A stretch of 64,000 nt of DNA from positions 3,098,001-3,162,000 of the forward strand of contig CM032803.1 in the NCBI GenBank assembly GCA_019155185.1. The letters are read 5' to 3'. The position numbers were made by a program, and so were the translations under genes. Origin of the DNA: Beaufortia kweichowensis. Taxonomy: Eukaryota > Chordata > Actinopteri > Cypriniformes > Gastromyzontidae. Within the stretch, counting starts at the first letter, position 1; every line of letters begins with the position of its first letter. Below, one piece after another: positions 1 to 13,441 of this stretch. Under the pieces are notes generated by a model, which was not told the origin of the DNA, did not search any database, and was given only the letters and a program-made list of their open reading frames with translations.

Positions 1-3000
1 AGTCAGCTGAATATGATCTTTTTCAACATTTTAGGATATTGGATCTGTTTTAATAACTTTGTAATGTACTCATAAGCAGTATATATATGGTTAAATGTTT
101 CACATTTAAAATCATGCCTCAATCATTTTTAATCATAGGCAGCATGATTGAAAATGCGACAAACACTACATCAAGCGTTTTATAGTAGCATACTGCCACT
201 GCCCAGGGGCAGACAGTGATTATTTATAAAACATCAGTGACCACAAACAAACTACTTCTGGAAAACCAAAATTTAACAAAGTTATGACAACAATACTCTT
301 TAAATCTCTCTTTATATAATAGATTCAAACTGAATTATGTACATGTAAATTATTGTTCGATTACAGTAAGGAGACTGATTCTCAGCATTAAAAAGCACTG
401 AGCTCCCAGCCTTGTCCTTTTTAAGAACGGAAATGCAGACAGATTAATCTTGCTCTCTAGAAAAGGAAAAGCACACAACAATGAGTGTTTTTGTCTCATC
501 TTCTGCCAGGCCAGGGTTGTCATAGACACGAGACCTACGTCAGTGTCGTTCATTAATCAATGTGGCCGTTTTGTGGTCATTGACACAAAGTAATTTTTTA
601 TTTCACTGGAATCAAACAGTCTACTGTTAGACACAGATATCTTGATGTGCTTTGCCTGCTGTGAAACAGTCAAGAAAAGACAGCGTTGTTTAAGAAAAGT
701 ATGATAGAGGAAATTGCGTCTAGGGCAGACAGAGTTTATAGGTAAAATGAGTCTCAAAGAGTTGGCTGTATTGCTTTAAAAATCAATGAAATAGAAGCGA
801 TATGAACTAAGTGAATGTGGCACTGGATAATTGACAAGGTCTAAGAGGAGCTCAGGAACAGTCTAAATAGCTGTATTTTTATTCCTTATAAAACCAGTTC
901 TGATTTGTCATTTGAACTAAGCTTTGAAAATGCAACTAGTTTTGAAGTTAAGCTAATTTTAGCATCTTCAGCTGAGAGGTTAATTACGTGAATCCTGGCA
1001 TTCACCATCACTTGTGTGTTATGTGAATGCCATGCATGCATGTGGACTTCTTGATTAAAGGCATGTAGATTTAAACCCTGCAGGCTTCACTGAAATTACA
1101 TAGCTTATCAAACCGCAACACATGCCTGTTAAATCGTTACAACTCATTTATAATTTACATGCAGAGAGACCCATTCAAGCAGAGTTGCAACGCTTTACAT
1201 TTGTCCTCAGTTACTCTGTAATCAAAGTGATACTGTGGAAAGAATGCACAAATGCATGCACGCACACGCGCACAGCGTGGTGCCTTGCAGTTTGTCTCTA
1301 AATGAGCTATAAAAAAACAAATGCACAGGCCTCCCATAGGAAGCCAAACACTGTTCAGCTTCGGAGAGATTTCTTTAAAACATGGTTCGTTTCACTCCCC
1401 GCTTTGTGATTGGCTTTGTTGAACGTGGGCAACTTTGTTCACTGACCTAAATGCGTGAATAGTCTTTATATAAAATGTGCCACTTTTTTATTCAACGCAC
1501 AGTGAGGGCTGCTTATTATGATATTTGTTTGCTCTTCCAAATGTGAACCGCTGATAAGAGAAATTTACCCACATTTAGTCGAATTCAGACAAACCAAATT
1601 ATTTTTTTTTCTTGCGCACACACTCCTGGAGTGTTTGATGTTGACAAGCACAGGCTGAGGGATAGCAAGAGGTATGATTGGTTTGTTTGTGTGTCTACAT
1701 GCTTGAAGACAGAGAAGGAGAGCAGTGAAGTACCCAACACTTAAATTGTATGCTTATTTCCAGTGACTGCATCGTTTACAAAGATACTGGGGGTGTGAGT
1801 GAGGGAGACGAAAGGAGCAAAAGGGGAAATAGGATAGAAATGACCATGCAAGGGAGGAATATTATTTGAAAGAGAAAAGGAGCTAGTTAAAATGCACCAA
1901 TGTAACTCTGCCAGACAGTGATTTGGGTATATGTCAGTGTTCATGCATAATTCTAATAAAAGCCAATCCTATCCAGCCTTAAGGGTGATTGTACACTGGC
2001 ACAAATATATATTTTGTAATTTTATTGAAACCACAAAGGAGAGAAAATTGAGAAACAAAATAAACAAATAACGTAAACAAATGAGAATAAAATAGATTAT
2101 GAGACGGAATATGGAGAAGGAAAACTGCTGGAGGTAATGACAATGACAAATGTCTGCCATACATTTATAACATTGATGAGATAATCACCTCAAGGGAAGT
2201 ACACATGATACCAGACAATATTAGAAATGTGATAATGTGTCAGAAATGTAGCTCAGCGGGCGCTGCACGTGCTTTGATATTTAGTCAACTATAGTACAAG
2301 TCCGACTTAGGTTATCTTTCCTCTCCTTACATAAACGATCCTAGTATAAACTGCTAAAATATGCAATTATAAAAAATGTATAAACATATTTTAATATTGG
2401 GAATGTATAGAACCTCTAAAGAATAAAAGAGGGATAAATGCAGAAAATGGGCAAAAACATGACAGGACTGTCAGAATAAAAATGTGGTTTAACATTCACC
2501 TGTTCATTAGAGACATGAGAGAGTGGTGAATTCAGAGAGAAAGTGAAAAGGCATAAATTATATCAGTGGCAAAACACTGCATAAAATTTAATGGTCTGTA
2601 TTTATGTAGTAGTGATGCGTAAAAAGTAAGAGAGAACCACAGACAGACAGACAACCGACTGGCAATTATTCCTGGCAACGTCTAAATGTGTTTAATCGAT
2701 GAGGTGAGTGGAATCATAAACATTCAATTTGCTACATTCAGGCAACACTGAAAAACAAACTCAAAGCAAGTGTATACTTATCATCAACCCAAAACGCTCT
2801 ATTAAACCTCAGTGTCAAGAGCATTAATTCTTGTCCATTAAAATGATTTTACAGGAGATGACTGCTTAGCCGCACATCTGACTATAAAACGTTTACTACG
2901 ATTCAAAGTTTATATGAGCTGCTGTATAGCGTTTGATTAGCATGTTGCAGGTGCAGATGTACAAATCCAAAGGCACCACAGAACAGTTTCTCCATGGTGC

Positions 3001-6000
3001 TTTAGCTCTATTATGATTTAGAAAAGGTAAATAAGTCAAACTCATTCTCCATTTAGTCTTTTCTGCAGTCCATTCATGTATCTTTTCTGCACCTCATGAA
3101 TACCTTCATGCAATTTCTTAGTTAAGACACGTCAACCAAAGAGCATCATTACAAATTCAAAGAGACATCTAAATCACACAGTATACCTTGTTTTTCTGTG
3201 TTATGTAAAAACCAGCAAAACAACTTCTCTCACTTTTCCAATAATGTGACCAGCCTTAAGAGCTCGTTTGTGTAATGTTTTTAATTACAGGTAAGCCGTG
3301 AGGCTTTTGTAATACGTATATACATCACATACCTAATACACTGAAGCATATTAAGGCACGTCACTGCTTTAGGCCTCTATCCCCAAGCACTTTTAGTGCA
3401 TCTTTATCACATTCACAAGCCACTGGCTCTGTTCAGTACACAAACACTGAATATAATAAGCACATAAATCAGTATAGGCATTTATGCATTAATGGTTCAC
3501 AGATTACAGTAAATGCACTGGTGAACATCCAAGAGGACGGAAGCCAACAGGATAGAGAGCAAACAGATATAAGAAAGATTAACTCATGGGGAGATGGGCG
3601 AAACATGGTGTTCTCCCTCGTTCCTCATCCAAGCATCCCAGTCACACTTTCCCCCATCCCCGCTTCTCCCTCTCTTTGCTCCTGGTTGTTCATACTAAAA
3701 GGCTGCAGTGTGTGGGTGTGTGTTGAGAGGCTGGTCACATCCTTGCGTCTCTTGCCATTTTCACTCCCGTTGCTGAATTACCCCTGATTACCTTTAGCTA
3801 ATTATCATCAGATCTCAGAGAGTGAAACACACACACACATTACTATTCAGCACAACAGAGACACTGACGGTGAAAGATCTGAGACATCACTGGGCCGCAG
3901 AAAAAAAGATAGATACCTTTATAGGCACATCTCATCAAGGTGTTTGTACTTTACCGTCAAAACATCTCTGTGTAGCAATTCTATATTTTTTTCTTTCGCT
4001 TCTGAATAGTAAGTAATTATGAGTAGACTGTGCAATAAATTAGACTGCTTCCTGAAAAGAAGCTTTAAAGCATCATTAGCAAAAGATGAATCTGTCGTTT
4101 CGTGAACACAGCAACCGTCAGATATTCATAGCATATTCAAGAGCGCTTGCAATCTTAGATTGCAGTTGCATTGATGAAACTATTTTAAAACACAACTGGG
4201 CTGTAGACTATCACTACAATGTTGTAGCCTGCAGGCCTAAAGCACTAGTTTCACAGGCATGTGCTGATATGGGAGCTGAAAAATATCCTGACACACAAGT
4301 ACGCCCTGCGGCCAATGCTCTGCTATTACGACACGTATCTTTGTAGCCCAATGTAAGAATCATGTCCGCGCACACACACAGTCGCTCATGGTACGCGCTG
4401 TTCAAGTAAAATACCACAATTCTCAAGGGCTTTGTAACAATCATGTCACATTAACCGAGTTTACTGCTCTTATGTGCAAGCCACCAGACAGTTACACAAA
4501 GATCTCTATTTATTTACATTGTTAGCTAATACAACAACACTATTTATCAATGCCTGTTCTGAATTAATAATGAACTAGATTTGCTAGAATATAATTATTT
4601 CATGATGTACTTGAGTAATATTTTATGACAAAGCTGTGTGAGGGACGAGATGGACCATTAAGATTTCATGCTCCTTCATGATCCTAAGACAAAAGCCCAG
4701 CGAGAGTGACTATATGTGTTTATGCGTCTGTCTTTATATCAGTGCTGTGAATTCGTGTTATTGTGGATTTAAACCCTACTTGGCCTGACAGTCATTTCTG
4801 CCTCCAAATTTGATTCCAATTGGTTCATCAATCTTCCTTCTTTCTTCTACTCCTCCATCTGCCTCCCTCTCTTTTCCATTCTCTCTCCCTCGCTCTGCAA
4901 ATGAGAATTTGAAAAGCAGAGATGGGTAGGTTACGTGCACGGGATGGTAAAAATGCTCGACACTGGCTCACACACGCACACACATACACAAACGTGTTTA
5001 TGCAAGAACATGCATGTGGGACACTGATGCACACACACAGGGCGCCAGATGTGTCACCCACTCGCCATTTTAATATCTTCAAGAATGAAGGACATCTGTA
5101 CTATCAGCAATATTAACAAACTAGGAGCAGTGGATTTGCAGTACCAAACATTATTACTGTCTATTTTCAGAATTTACTCAGCCTCATTTGGTGATGGAGG
5201 TCAGTATGAGCATGCCAGCAGCACAGATATAACCGCTTATCATCTTCCATCATAATCTCTTCCCTAATGTGACCGTTCAAGAGAGAGAATGGGCAAGCAA
5301 GAAAGGTGACCAGTGAAGGACAGCAGGCTTTTTCTTGGTTTTACACTGACCAGACATTTTAGTCATCTGTCTAAATAGCAGTAACGTTTTTTATTATCTG
5401 CAAGCATTGATTTGCAAAAATCCCCCTATACGTTCATTGATTTTAATTAGCCTTCTTTGTCCTTATTACTCCTCCTCTGCTCAATTCCCTTTACATTAGC
5501 TGTGTGCCTTGGAAATGTTCCCATCTTCTCACACACATGCTACTATGACTCTCTGCTGATCCATCTTCAGCAGGCTGCTGCGTCCACATAGTGCATTAAA
5601 TTTCTTCAATAATGTTTTTGATCACTCCCAATCTCTGACTGGACTGTGAAAAAGCAATTAGACTGGGAGTCAGTGGGACCCAGAGGAGACTTTCAACATC
5701 ACAAACACAAATCAACCATGTCAGGCCTGGGATTTAAACAGATTCAGCACACTGTGATACAAAGAGAGTTAACGGTTGCTGGTTGAGAAACTGATTCCCA
5801 TAGCAGCAGTTCTAATAAACATAAACAACAAACACCAAAAAAATATAAATATATGAAAATATACTGCAGAAAATGTATTGGTCAGTCTTTACCTAATGCA
5901 ATACAGCAGATTGAGTGGAGGTGGATGCCTTCATTTGTTGCTCTTCCACAGTCTTGTCAACAATGTGACCCAGTTTGCAACAATCTATGTGTGTGTGCCT

Positions 6001-8974
6001 TCATTTCATTGGGCTCTGGCTTAGAGCAGTCTGTAAAAGAGATTTTCCACTTAATTCTGCACACTGAACTTGACTTTACCATTTTCAGAGTTGACATTCT
6101 TTGAAATACAGACCTTTTTAGGTCGCACCAAGTTTAAAGAGAAATGACACACTGTGAATATAAAAGGCTTCTTTCCTGGCCAGGCACTTGTATTCACTTA
6201 AAATGTACTTTGGTTATCTTCACAGGTAACGTGGTCTCAAAGATGAGGGGAAACGACATTCCTGTGTACTGTCAATCTTCATTGAAGAAAACACAATCAA
6301 CATGATGTCAACTTTGATGGACACACTGCAGCTGCAATACGCATCATCGGCTCGGATATACTGTAGCTGTAAAGAAGTGGTTGCTTTTGTTGACTAGGAC
6401 TGGAGAAATTCCCAAGGTTCTTCTGACTGACGTTATGTTCATTTCAGTGCCTACAATTCAGAGGAATCCTACCATAAAGGGCTGTCATTTCAACTGGTCA
6501 CTGACACCAAAGGACATAACGAATCAGAAACAAAGACCCTAAGCTCTTTATCACTTCCAAAAATCAAGAGGGCAAGTGAAACCGCTCAGCATCAGCTTGC
6601 TCAGATCTACAAGGCGAAGGACAATGTGGTATTCTCACTACATGGTAAGAACAGTTTTTATTACTTCTATTGTAAAAAAACAACAACCTTGGCCTATTTT
6701 AGCAATGCTTTAATAACACAAAATTCTTCTTCTATGTTTTTATAAAAAACAGAATATGTGTAGCGTTAAATTGTTTAGTGGCTGGATAAAAGAGGATAGT
6801 GCAGCAGAAATATAACTTGTGAATAGTCACCAGAATTGAAGCACAAATCAAAAAGGAAAAGAAAATAAAGACTCAAGAGAAGGATCAAAAAAGCAGATTA
6901 AGGCAGAATAAAAAATCAAGGATTTACACAGGAGGATCAGTGGGATATACAGGAAAAGAAAAAAAAAAAAAAAAGAGTACGATTAAAGAAGAGTATAAGA
7001 ACAGATTATAAGAGATTACAGATGCACAGTGGGCGGTTATGGAGATGACCAGGATGAAAACATTCTTCAGTAGTGAAAAGCATTTGAGTGAAGGAGCCAG
7101 TGAGATGGAAATAGACCAGAGCGGTAGAACAGAGAGAATGTAATGGTATCCTGTCTACATACAAATTCTTGTCATTCAAACTGTGCAGCAAGCTGGAGAC
7201 AGAGAGAGCGTCTCGCTCTCAGTTTGCCATTTAAAAGCAAACTTGCTTTTAGACGTTGTTTTACACATTCTCTTTCTTACAGTCTCTCACACATACAAAA
7301 CGAAATGCACATTCACTTATACACACACACCTGTTTTATTTTGCTGGCCTCAGCTGAATGGATTATGCTGAAACTAAATGACCGTAGCATAAAGGCACAT
7401 TTTATTTGATATTCAAAAGGGTGGCTTTTTGCCATTTTCTTTTCTCTTTGTGAGAAGGCAGGCTTGAGAGACAGCTGATTTTTTTTTTCTAAAAATATCC
7501 AAATATATACACTCTGAGAGAGCCATTAAATATGACATTTAAATTGCTCCCATTTTCATGCGAGGCACCTCATTTAGAAGATAGACAGAAGAAGAGAGAG
7601 TCAAAGTGGCAACTATGATATCAGATTTAAGAAAAAACTAAAAATAAAGTATATTGGTTTTTCACATCGTATTCTTGGATTGTTTATCGTTTCACACTCG
7701 TTATAAATGTTGCCTGTAGTCAAAGAAAACAAGATACATATTCCCAATAAAAGCAAGTCATTTTCACAGTTTTCTCTCTCTTTCTCTAAGCTACATCAAT
7801 CAGTTTTGCATGAGCGCGAGCTTTCTGTTCAAGGGTTTGTTTTGCATGTAGTTGCTTGCCTAAGGTAACAACGTTTGTAACCAAGGGGCAGGCAACTAAC
7901 TCCCATCTGGCCTCGCCTGCAACACAAACAACCTTGAGTCCAATCCCATGAGATGACAGGCAGCAAAAAAGAATGAACTCCCAGCAGAGAGAGAGATGCA
8001 TGTAAACCCATCACACACAAACACTTACAAAAACAAACAGGTGTATTTTGGTTAAGTGACACTGTGTTGTAATTATAAAATGCTGAAGAATTCTGTAGCA
8101 TACTGTATACTTACACATCTAGTATTATGAAACAATGTTATTTCACTTCACTTAAAGGGGACTGACTTTAACTGACTTTATTGATAATAAAATAAAATTA
8201 CATTCAATGATCAGATGTAAATGTATACAAATATACAAACTTTCACTATTTTACATTGATTTGAGTTAAAAACTAAAAGTCAGAATAGTAAAAAAATCCT
8301 GGCCTTCTAGTCAATGATTGGTTAAACAGTGAAATCTCCACTGGGCATTCAATGTAGTTTCTCTGAATAATTCATGCTATTTTGAAAACAATAACAAGCA
8401 AGAAACATCATCCATTATGCATGTCAATTTGTTGTAAATGTCTGTGATTTTCATCTAAATCTCAATTGCAAATCAGACCCAAAATGAGAGCTCCAGCTCA
8501 CCCTTCTGTGAACTTCTAAAAAACTTGGGCTAAAATTAAACCATTGATTTATTCAAACACTGTTCCCCACATCACATGAACTATAATGTCAATCCAGAAA
8601 TAACCTGTAATTGTTTCTTTAATGTCAATCATATATAATATATTCAGAATGACCACCTCACACCTATAATTTAATGCAGCTATGTAATAGTTACATTGAC
8701 TTTCTCGTTTCTACACACTTATTAACCTCCATCCATTCGCCTTTCCTTTCAGGCCTTTTATATTTTAATGTCTCTGTCAAATGCTCCTTATGTCTTATCC
8801 AGTAAACCATTTAGCCTGAATGATTTCTCTGCTCTAGCTTACTAACCACTTCCTTTTAACTTAAGGTAGATGTATTGTAAGATTCAAACCGTATACAATA
8901 TTACACACATAGACTCATAATATCACTAAACCAGTGTATTAATATAATTTCCACTTTTCTATTTATCCCCACAG
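1..8974. other. Intron 3 of macrod1 / upstream region of flrt1, no recognised gene
   Basis: This AT-rich stretch lies inside the large third intron of macrod1 (minus strand) and upstream of flrt1 (plus strand). I looked for later macrod1 exons, in particular the glycine-rich macro-domain exon, on the minus strand and did not see one, so they probably lie left of the window. Open frames here are short and show no family resemblance. Visible low-complexity tracts include poly-T near 1600, CA-rich tracts near 3830 and 4970-5040, and poly-A near 6960-6975. One possible exon (6449-6643) is listed separately. A 5' non-coding exon and promoter for flrt1 probably sit here, but I cannot place them. 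Confidence 0.6.
6449..6643 (+). other. Possible unrecognised exon upstream of flrt1
   Basis: A pyrimidine-rich tract ending in TTTCAG precedes position 6449, and CATG|GTAAGA follows at about 6643, so both ends look like splice sites. One frame is open from about 6439 past the putative donor and reads, in part, EESYHKGLSFQLVTDTKG and later QHQLAQIYKAKDNVVFSLH. I do not recognise the peptide. It could be a 5' UTR exon of flrt1, a relic of an old coding exon or transposon, or chance. Confidence 0.25.
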
Positions 8975-9092
8975 GGCTTGTGATTGGAAAAAGTGGACAA
9001 GACCAGACCTGTTTCCTCAGTTACCGGACGTTCTTTTTGGAAATTTAGTTAAATTTACACTACAAAGCAAGTGGTGTACACAGTCTGGAACT

Positions 9093-11225
9093 ATGGCCAC
9101 AGAGAGCCTTATTGAACTCCGTGATTGGTTGTTCCTACTTCTCCTGTGCCTAACGTTATTGGTCGAAGTCCTCGAGTTTGCTGCAGCTACGGCCGCTGCC
9201 GCCGAAGCGGCTCTCGGAGAGGCCGAGCTTCAGGGCGATGTGCCATGTCCCTCCGCTTGCAGGTGTGATGATGGCTTCATTTACTGCAATGACCGTGGCT
9301 TGAGTATCATCCCCCCATTACCATTAACAGCAGCTGTGCTCTATTTACAAAACAACCGCATAGACAACGCTGGCCTACCAACATCCTTAGAGCGACGACT
9401 GACCGTCAGAGTCGTTTACCTTTACGATAATGAACTTGATGATTTTCCGACACATCTGCCTCCATCTCTACGAGAACTTCACTTACAGGACAACAACATA
9501 CGAACTTTACCGCGCGCTGCTCTGGCACGTCTTCCCTTGCTGGAAAAGCTTCACATGGATGACAATTCGGTTTCGACCGTGAGTATAGAAGACAAAGCGT
9601 TCGCCAACAACCCAAGGCTACGACTTCTTTTCTTGTCACGTAACCACCTCTCAAGTATACCATCGGGGCTGCCAGCATCACTTGAGGAACTCAGGCTGGA
9701 TGACAATCGAATTTCAACTATTCCAACGCATGCATTTCGAGGACTTTCCTCTCTAAGGCGTCTCTTTCTTGATGGAAATCTGCTGGCGAATCAACGAATT
9801 GCTGATGACACATTCTCAAGGCTGTCTAATCTAACAGAGCTCTCTCTGGTTCGTAACTCGCTCCAGGCCCCGCCCTTAAACCTTCCAAGCACGCATCTTC
9901 TTCGGTTATATCTACAAGACAACGCCATAGCCCACATGCCACGAGGTTCCCTAGATGGTATGAGAAGACTACAGAAATTGGACATATCAGGCAACAATTT
10001 AACAACTCTTCCAAGGGGTTTGTTCAAAGATCTGGACAGCCTTTCACAGTTACTTGTCCGTGGAAACCCCTGGTACTGTGGCTGTAACCTCCGCTGGCTT
10101 CACGACTGGTTGCATGAGCGAAGTACATCAGTGACTGTGAGAGGATTAACCTGCCACGGACCAGACAGAGTAAGAGGTATGGCACTAAGGGACATTACCA
10201 CTCATTTGGATGAATGCGAAATAAGTGTAGACAATGTTGGAAATGATGGAGCAAAAAAAGATACAGGCAATTTTCCAACACAAGCACCGGCTACAACGAC
10301 CCCTCCCCTTCCTCAAGGGTCTCTTTTCACCCTCAGATCGAGACGACCGGGACACAAGTATTCTGATATGGGACAGGACAGTCTCGGCGGAAGTGGCGCT
10401 GCGGGTAAATTATTATTAATAAGTGTAAAACCTCTCACACCAGAGACAGTGCATGTTACCTGGCAGGCCGCACACCCGGTTCCTTCCTTCAGGCTTTCCT
10501 GGCTGCGACTAGGAAACAGTCCTGCAATGGGGTCAATCACAGAGACACTTGTGCCAGGGGATCGACGTGAGTATTTACTCACACAATTACATCCTCAATC
10601 AACTTATATCATTTGCCTGGTGCCTCTCTCTGCAAATGAAGGCAAAAGAACTCCATTCTCAGCAGCAGGAGGGCTAAACATGAATACAAACTCAGAGCAT
10701 GAGCATCCTGCCTGTGCCAAAACAGAGACAGACGCTCTGGAACAGCCTATTTCAGACCAGGAGAGCGATCGAGGAGCTGACCAATTATCAGCTTTACCGC
10801 TTGCTGGAATAATTGGAGGTGCAACAGCATTGGTCTCGTTGTTTTTAATTTTTGGCATCTTCTGTTGGTACGGACACCGTGCGGGGTACCTTGCGCCAGG
10901 TGACCATTCCATATATGGACGGGATGTTGTCGCATCACGAGGTGCCAGCAAACATTACGATGACTATGTAGAGTCTGGAACTATAAAAGACACATCAATA
11001 TTAGAGATCAGGGCACACGGTTTCCAAATGACACCCATGACTGCCCAACAGCCTTTGCAGCCTAAGGCAAAAGTTGAGGATATGACATACATTCATACTA
11101 TTTTTCCCTCTAATAATACAACTCTTTATAGGAGCACTCTCAACCACACTGGAAATCCAGGTTATGGAACAAACAGGGGGTACAGAGAAGGGGGAATACC
11201 AGACATAGATTACTCATACACGTGA
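9093..11225 (+). CDS. flrt1: Fibronectin leucine-rich transmembrane protein 1 (FLRT1)
   Basis: Single-exon coding region of 710 aa; a splice acceptor (CCCCACAG) ends at 8974, so an upstream non-coding exon exists. The order is: hydrophobic signal segment at about residues 13-33, an alanine-rich spacer, LRRNT cysteines (CPSACRCDDGFIYC, from about 52), about ten leucine-rich repeats, LRRCT (NPWYCGCNLRW, from about 325), one fibronectin type III domain (about 444-516), a transmembrane helix (LPLAGIIGGATALV..., about 567-595) and a cytoplasmic tail. FLRTs are cell-surface adhesion and guidance proteins that bind latrophilins and UNC5 and modulate FGF receptor signalling. The C-terminal GYREGGIPDIDYSYT and the motif VRNSLQAPPLNLPS fit FLRT1 better than FLRT2 or FLRT3, and so does nesting in macrod1. 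It is longer than human FLRT1 (674 aa), mainly through the alanine-rich N-terminal part. Confidence 0.95.
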   Translation: MATESLIELRDWLFLLLLCLTLLVEVLEFAAATAAAAEAALGEAELQGDVPCPSACRCDDGFIYCNDRGLSIIPPLPLTAAVLYLQNNRIDNAGLPTSLERRLTVRVVYLYDNELDDFPTHLPPSLRELHLQDNNIRTLPRAALARLPLLEKLHMDDNSVSTVSIEDKAFANNPRLRLLFLSRNHLSSIPSGLPASLEELRLDDNRISTIPTHAFRGLSSLRRLFLDGNLLANQRIADDTFSRLSNLTELSLVRNSLQAPPLNLPSTHLLRLYLQDNAIAHMPRGSLDGMRRLQKLDISGNNLTTLPRGLFKDLDSLSQLLVRGNPWYCGCNLRWLHDWLHERSTSVTVRGLTCHGPDRVRGMALRDITTHLDECEISVDNVGNDGAKKDTGNFPTQAPATTTPPLPQGSLFTLRSRRPGHKYSDMGQDSLGGSGAAGKLLLISVKPLTPETVHVTWQAAHPVPSFRLSWLRLGNSPAMGSITETLVPGDRREYLLTQLHPQSTYIICLVPLSANEGKRTPFSAAGGLNMNTNSEHEHPACAKTETDALEQPISDQESDRGADQLSALPLAGIIGGATALVSLFLIFGIFCWYGHRAGYLAPGDHSIYGRDVVASRGASKHYDDYVESGTIKDTSILEIRAHGFQMTPMTAQQPLQPKAKVEDMTYIHTIFPSNNTTLYRSTLNHTGNPGYGTNRGYREGGIPDIDYSYT

Positions 11226-11301
11226 TAGCCTTTTTATAACCCCTTACCTATTCTGTGGTAATGCAGTTTGGTAAGGGTTTGTTTTTCCCTAGTTTCCAAA
11301 G

Positions 11302-11741
11302 TAGGGGTGTGCCGATTCTGTGGACCTTTTTTTTACCTATCACACATATTATTACTGAATAGTGGCTTAAGTAGATTTTTTTACATTGCAGATATTTATA
11401 TTTAACATAGCATAGTTTTACTTCCATCGTATCATTGGTGTAACATTAAAAAAAATCTGGATTAAGGTCAATTTAATTTGTAAAATATATGCCATAGAAT
11501 AAACATCAGAATAAAATGTCATTCCACATAAAAGGAACAAAATAATGATATATAAAGTCAATCTGAATGAATTTAGTCACATACTTTACGTTAAAGTACA
11601 GTATATGGACATCATATTACAATGGACACAGTACAATTACATAAAACATTAATATGGTTACATAAAATACTTTCTGGTTACAGAAAGGAACGCCTATGAT
11701 TGCAATGTGAATGAAGCAGGTTTTCATTCGGCACACCCCTA
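11302..11741. mobile_element. Non-autonomous hAT-type MITE with 8-bp target duplication
   Basis: A 440-bp element has 14-bp perfect terminal inverted repeats (TAGGGGTGTGCCGA at 11302, complement ending at 11741). It is flanked by an exact 8-bp direct repeat, TTCCAAAG (11294-11301 and 11742-11749). An 8-bp target duplication with T/CAGGG ends is typical of hAT transposons. The interior is AT-rich and has no transposase frame, so it is a MITE. It starts 76 bp after the flrt1 stop codon and carries AATAAA at 11498-11503 on the flrt1 strand, so it probably lies in the flrt1 3' UTR and may supply polyadenylation signals. Confidence 0.85.
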
Positions 11742-13330
11742 TTCCAAAGTACCCTTTTGTGCCTCCTTTACTCTATTTTCATTGATGTTTAAGGGCAAAA
11801 TACCCTCCAGAACATACGTAACAATAGTCAGAAAGTGCCAGGGATACCACTCTTGGTGTTGATGTTAACCAATATTCTGATGATATCTAAAGCTGTTCTT
11901 GCATCTTAGTACCAATGATTATCAGTTTTCTAAAACTAGCTCATGTTAAGGGTTAGCATGATGATGAGATCTGGGACCAGGTCGATATAGATATAGTTTT
12001 ACTACGTGGACTGTACCGTGTATATATGCACTGGGGAAATCTCATGTCTTTCTGTTTTGGGTGATACAGACAGTAAAAGGAAAAAAAGTCTTTTCTGACG
12101 GGTGTTATACAAAATCTACATTTCAGTTCACTCTCCATCCTTTTTGAGCTTTTCCTTTATTCTCTCCATTTCTTTTGCACGGAGCACGAGGACTTTGTTC
12201 CCGACCCAGGGAGCTGACAGTGGTGATAATGGTTTTGACAATGAAAGGCCTCAAATTGCTACTAGGTTTCTTTTCATTTAATGAGAGTGAGGAAAGTGGG
12301 GAGACAAAAGCACGAGCAGATGAAGGCAGAGAGAAAGGTTTCATGTTCACAAAGCAACAGACACGGAAAAAGTGGATATTCTTACGTCTGCAAAAAAATA
12401 TAATATTCCATTCAACACGTGAGAGAGGTTTTAAAAAACAACCAAACAATTAAAGAAGCTCTGTTGTTTTACCTCAATGACAGCATTTAAATGATAATGT
12501 TTCCAGGAAGCAAGTTAAGACCAAGGAGTCCCAGACCTTGAATATATCTGACATCATTAGACTAAATAGAAAACGACACTAAAGACAATCATAAAGGGAG
12601 ACCTCTAATTGATGAATCAATCCAAACTGACAGGCTGACATAGATAACAGTCAATTTAGCACTGATGAAAAGCATGCTAAAGGGCAGGGTTTGGTGATAC
12701 AGAACATAACAGTCTTTTGGGGAATATCATGACCATTAAATTCATCAAGTAGATCACAAACGGTCACATTACACATGTGTCAGCTCATTACAATTTCTGT
12801 GTGTGAAATGCTGTGCGTGTCCATACCCCTGAGGTGCAGGAAAAACAGAAATCAGGGATTAATAAAACATTTAACACTGTGAACCTCTGCATCTGTTGTG
12901 TGGGCCATAAAGGGACAGAAAGAACAAAGGTCTTTACCCGATTAAAGACAATCCACTTTTTCACACTCTGACTCTGTGACGCATTAGCCAGGAGAGTTGA
13001 AAAGTAAGAACACTGAAAGAATATCCGTACCAGATCTGCCATTTTCCAGCCTTTTCTGATGCATTTTCAAAGTAGTACATGTACATGACTCTTCTTTCTC
13101 TGGGTATAGATATGGAATTCCATCATGATGAATAGTAAATAAAGCTTGTTATCTTTTTCAATGATATATGTATAATTAAAAGTTGTGATGAAACGCATTA
13201 CTGATGTGTACTTAGTTAATGAGATGTAAAAATGCATAATACAACCATCTGAAATTAATGTTTTATAAATCCTTGAAATTAACAATGGATTTGAAAATCC
13301 TTTAATCAGTTCATGAGAACATTATGAACC

Positions 13331-13441
13331 TGCATCTAGCAGCAGCTTTTATCCAAAGTGACTTGGATGAATGAATTTATGGTATGCGTTTTATCAGCAC
13401 GTGTTCCCTCGGACTGCTAACGCAACTGAGCTACAGGAACC
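13331..13441. repeat. Degenerate fish SINE-like interspersed repeat
   Basis: The stretch contains the fish repeat signature 'agcagcttttatccaaagtgactt', followed by 'gtgttccctcgg...gctaacgcaactgagctacaggaac'. The same signature recurs at about 31946-32045 and 62212-62322. I know the pattern as a common cyprinid repeat but cannot name the family from memory with confidence. Confidence 0.6.
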
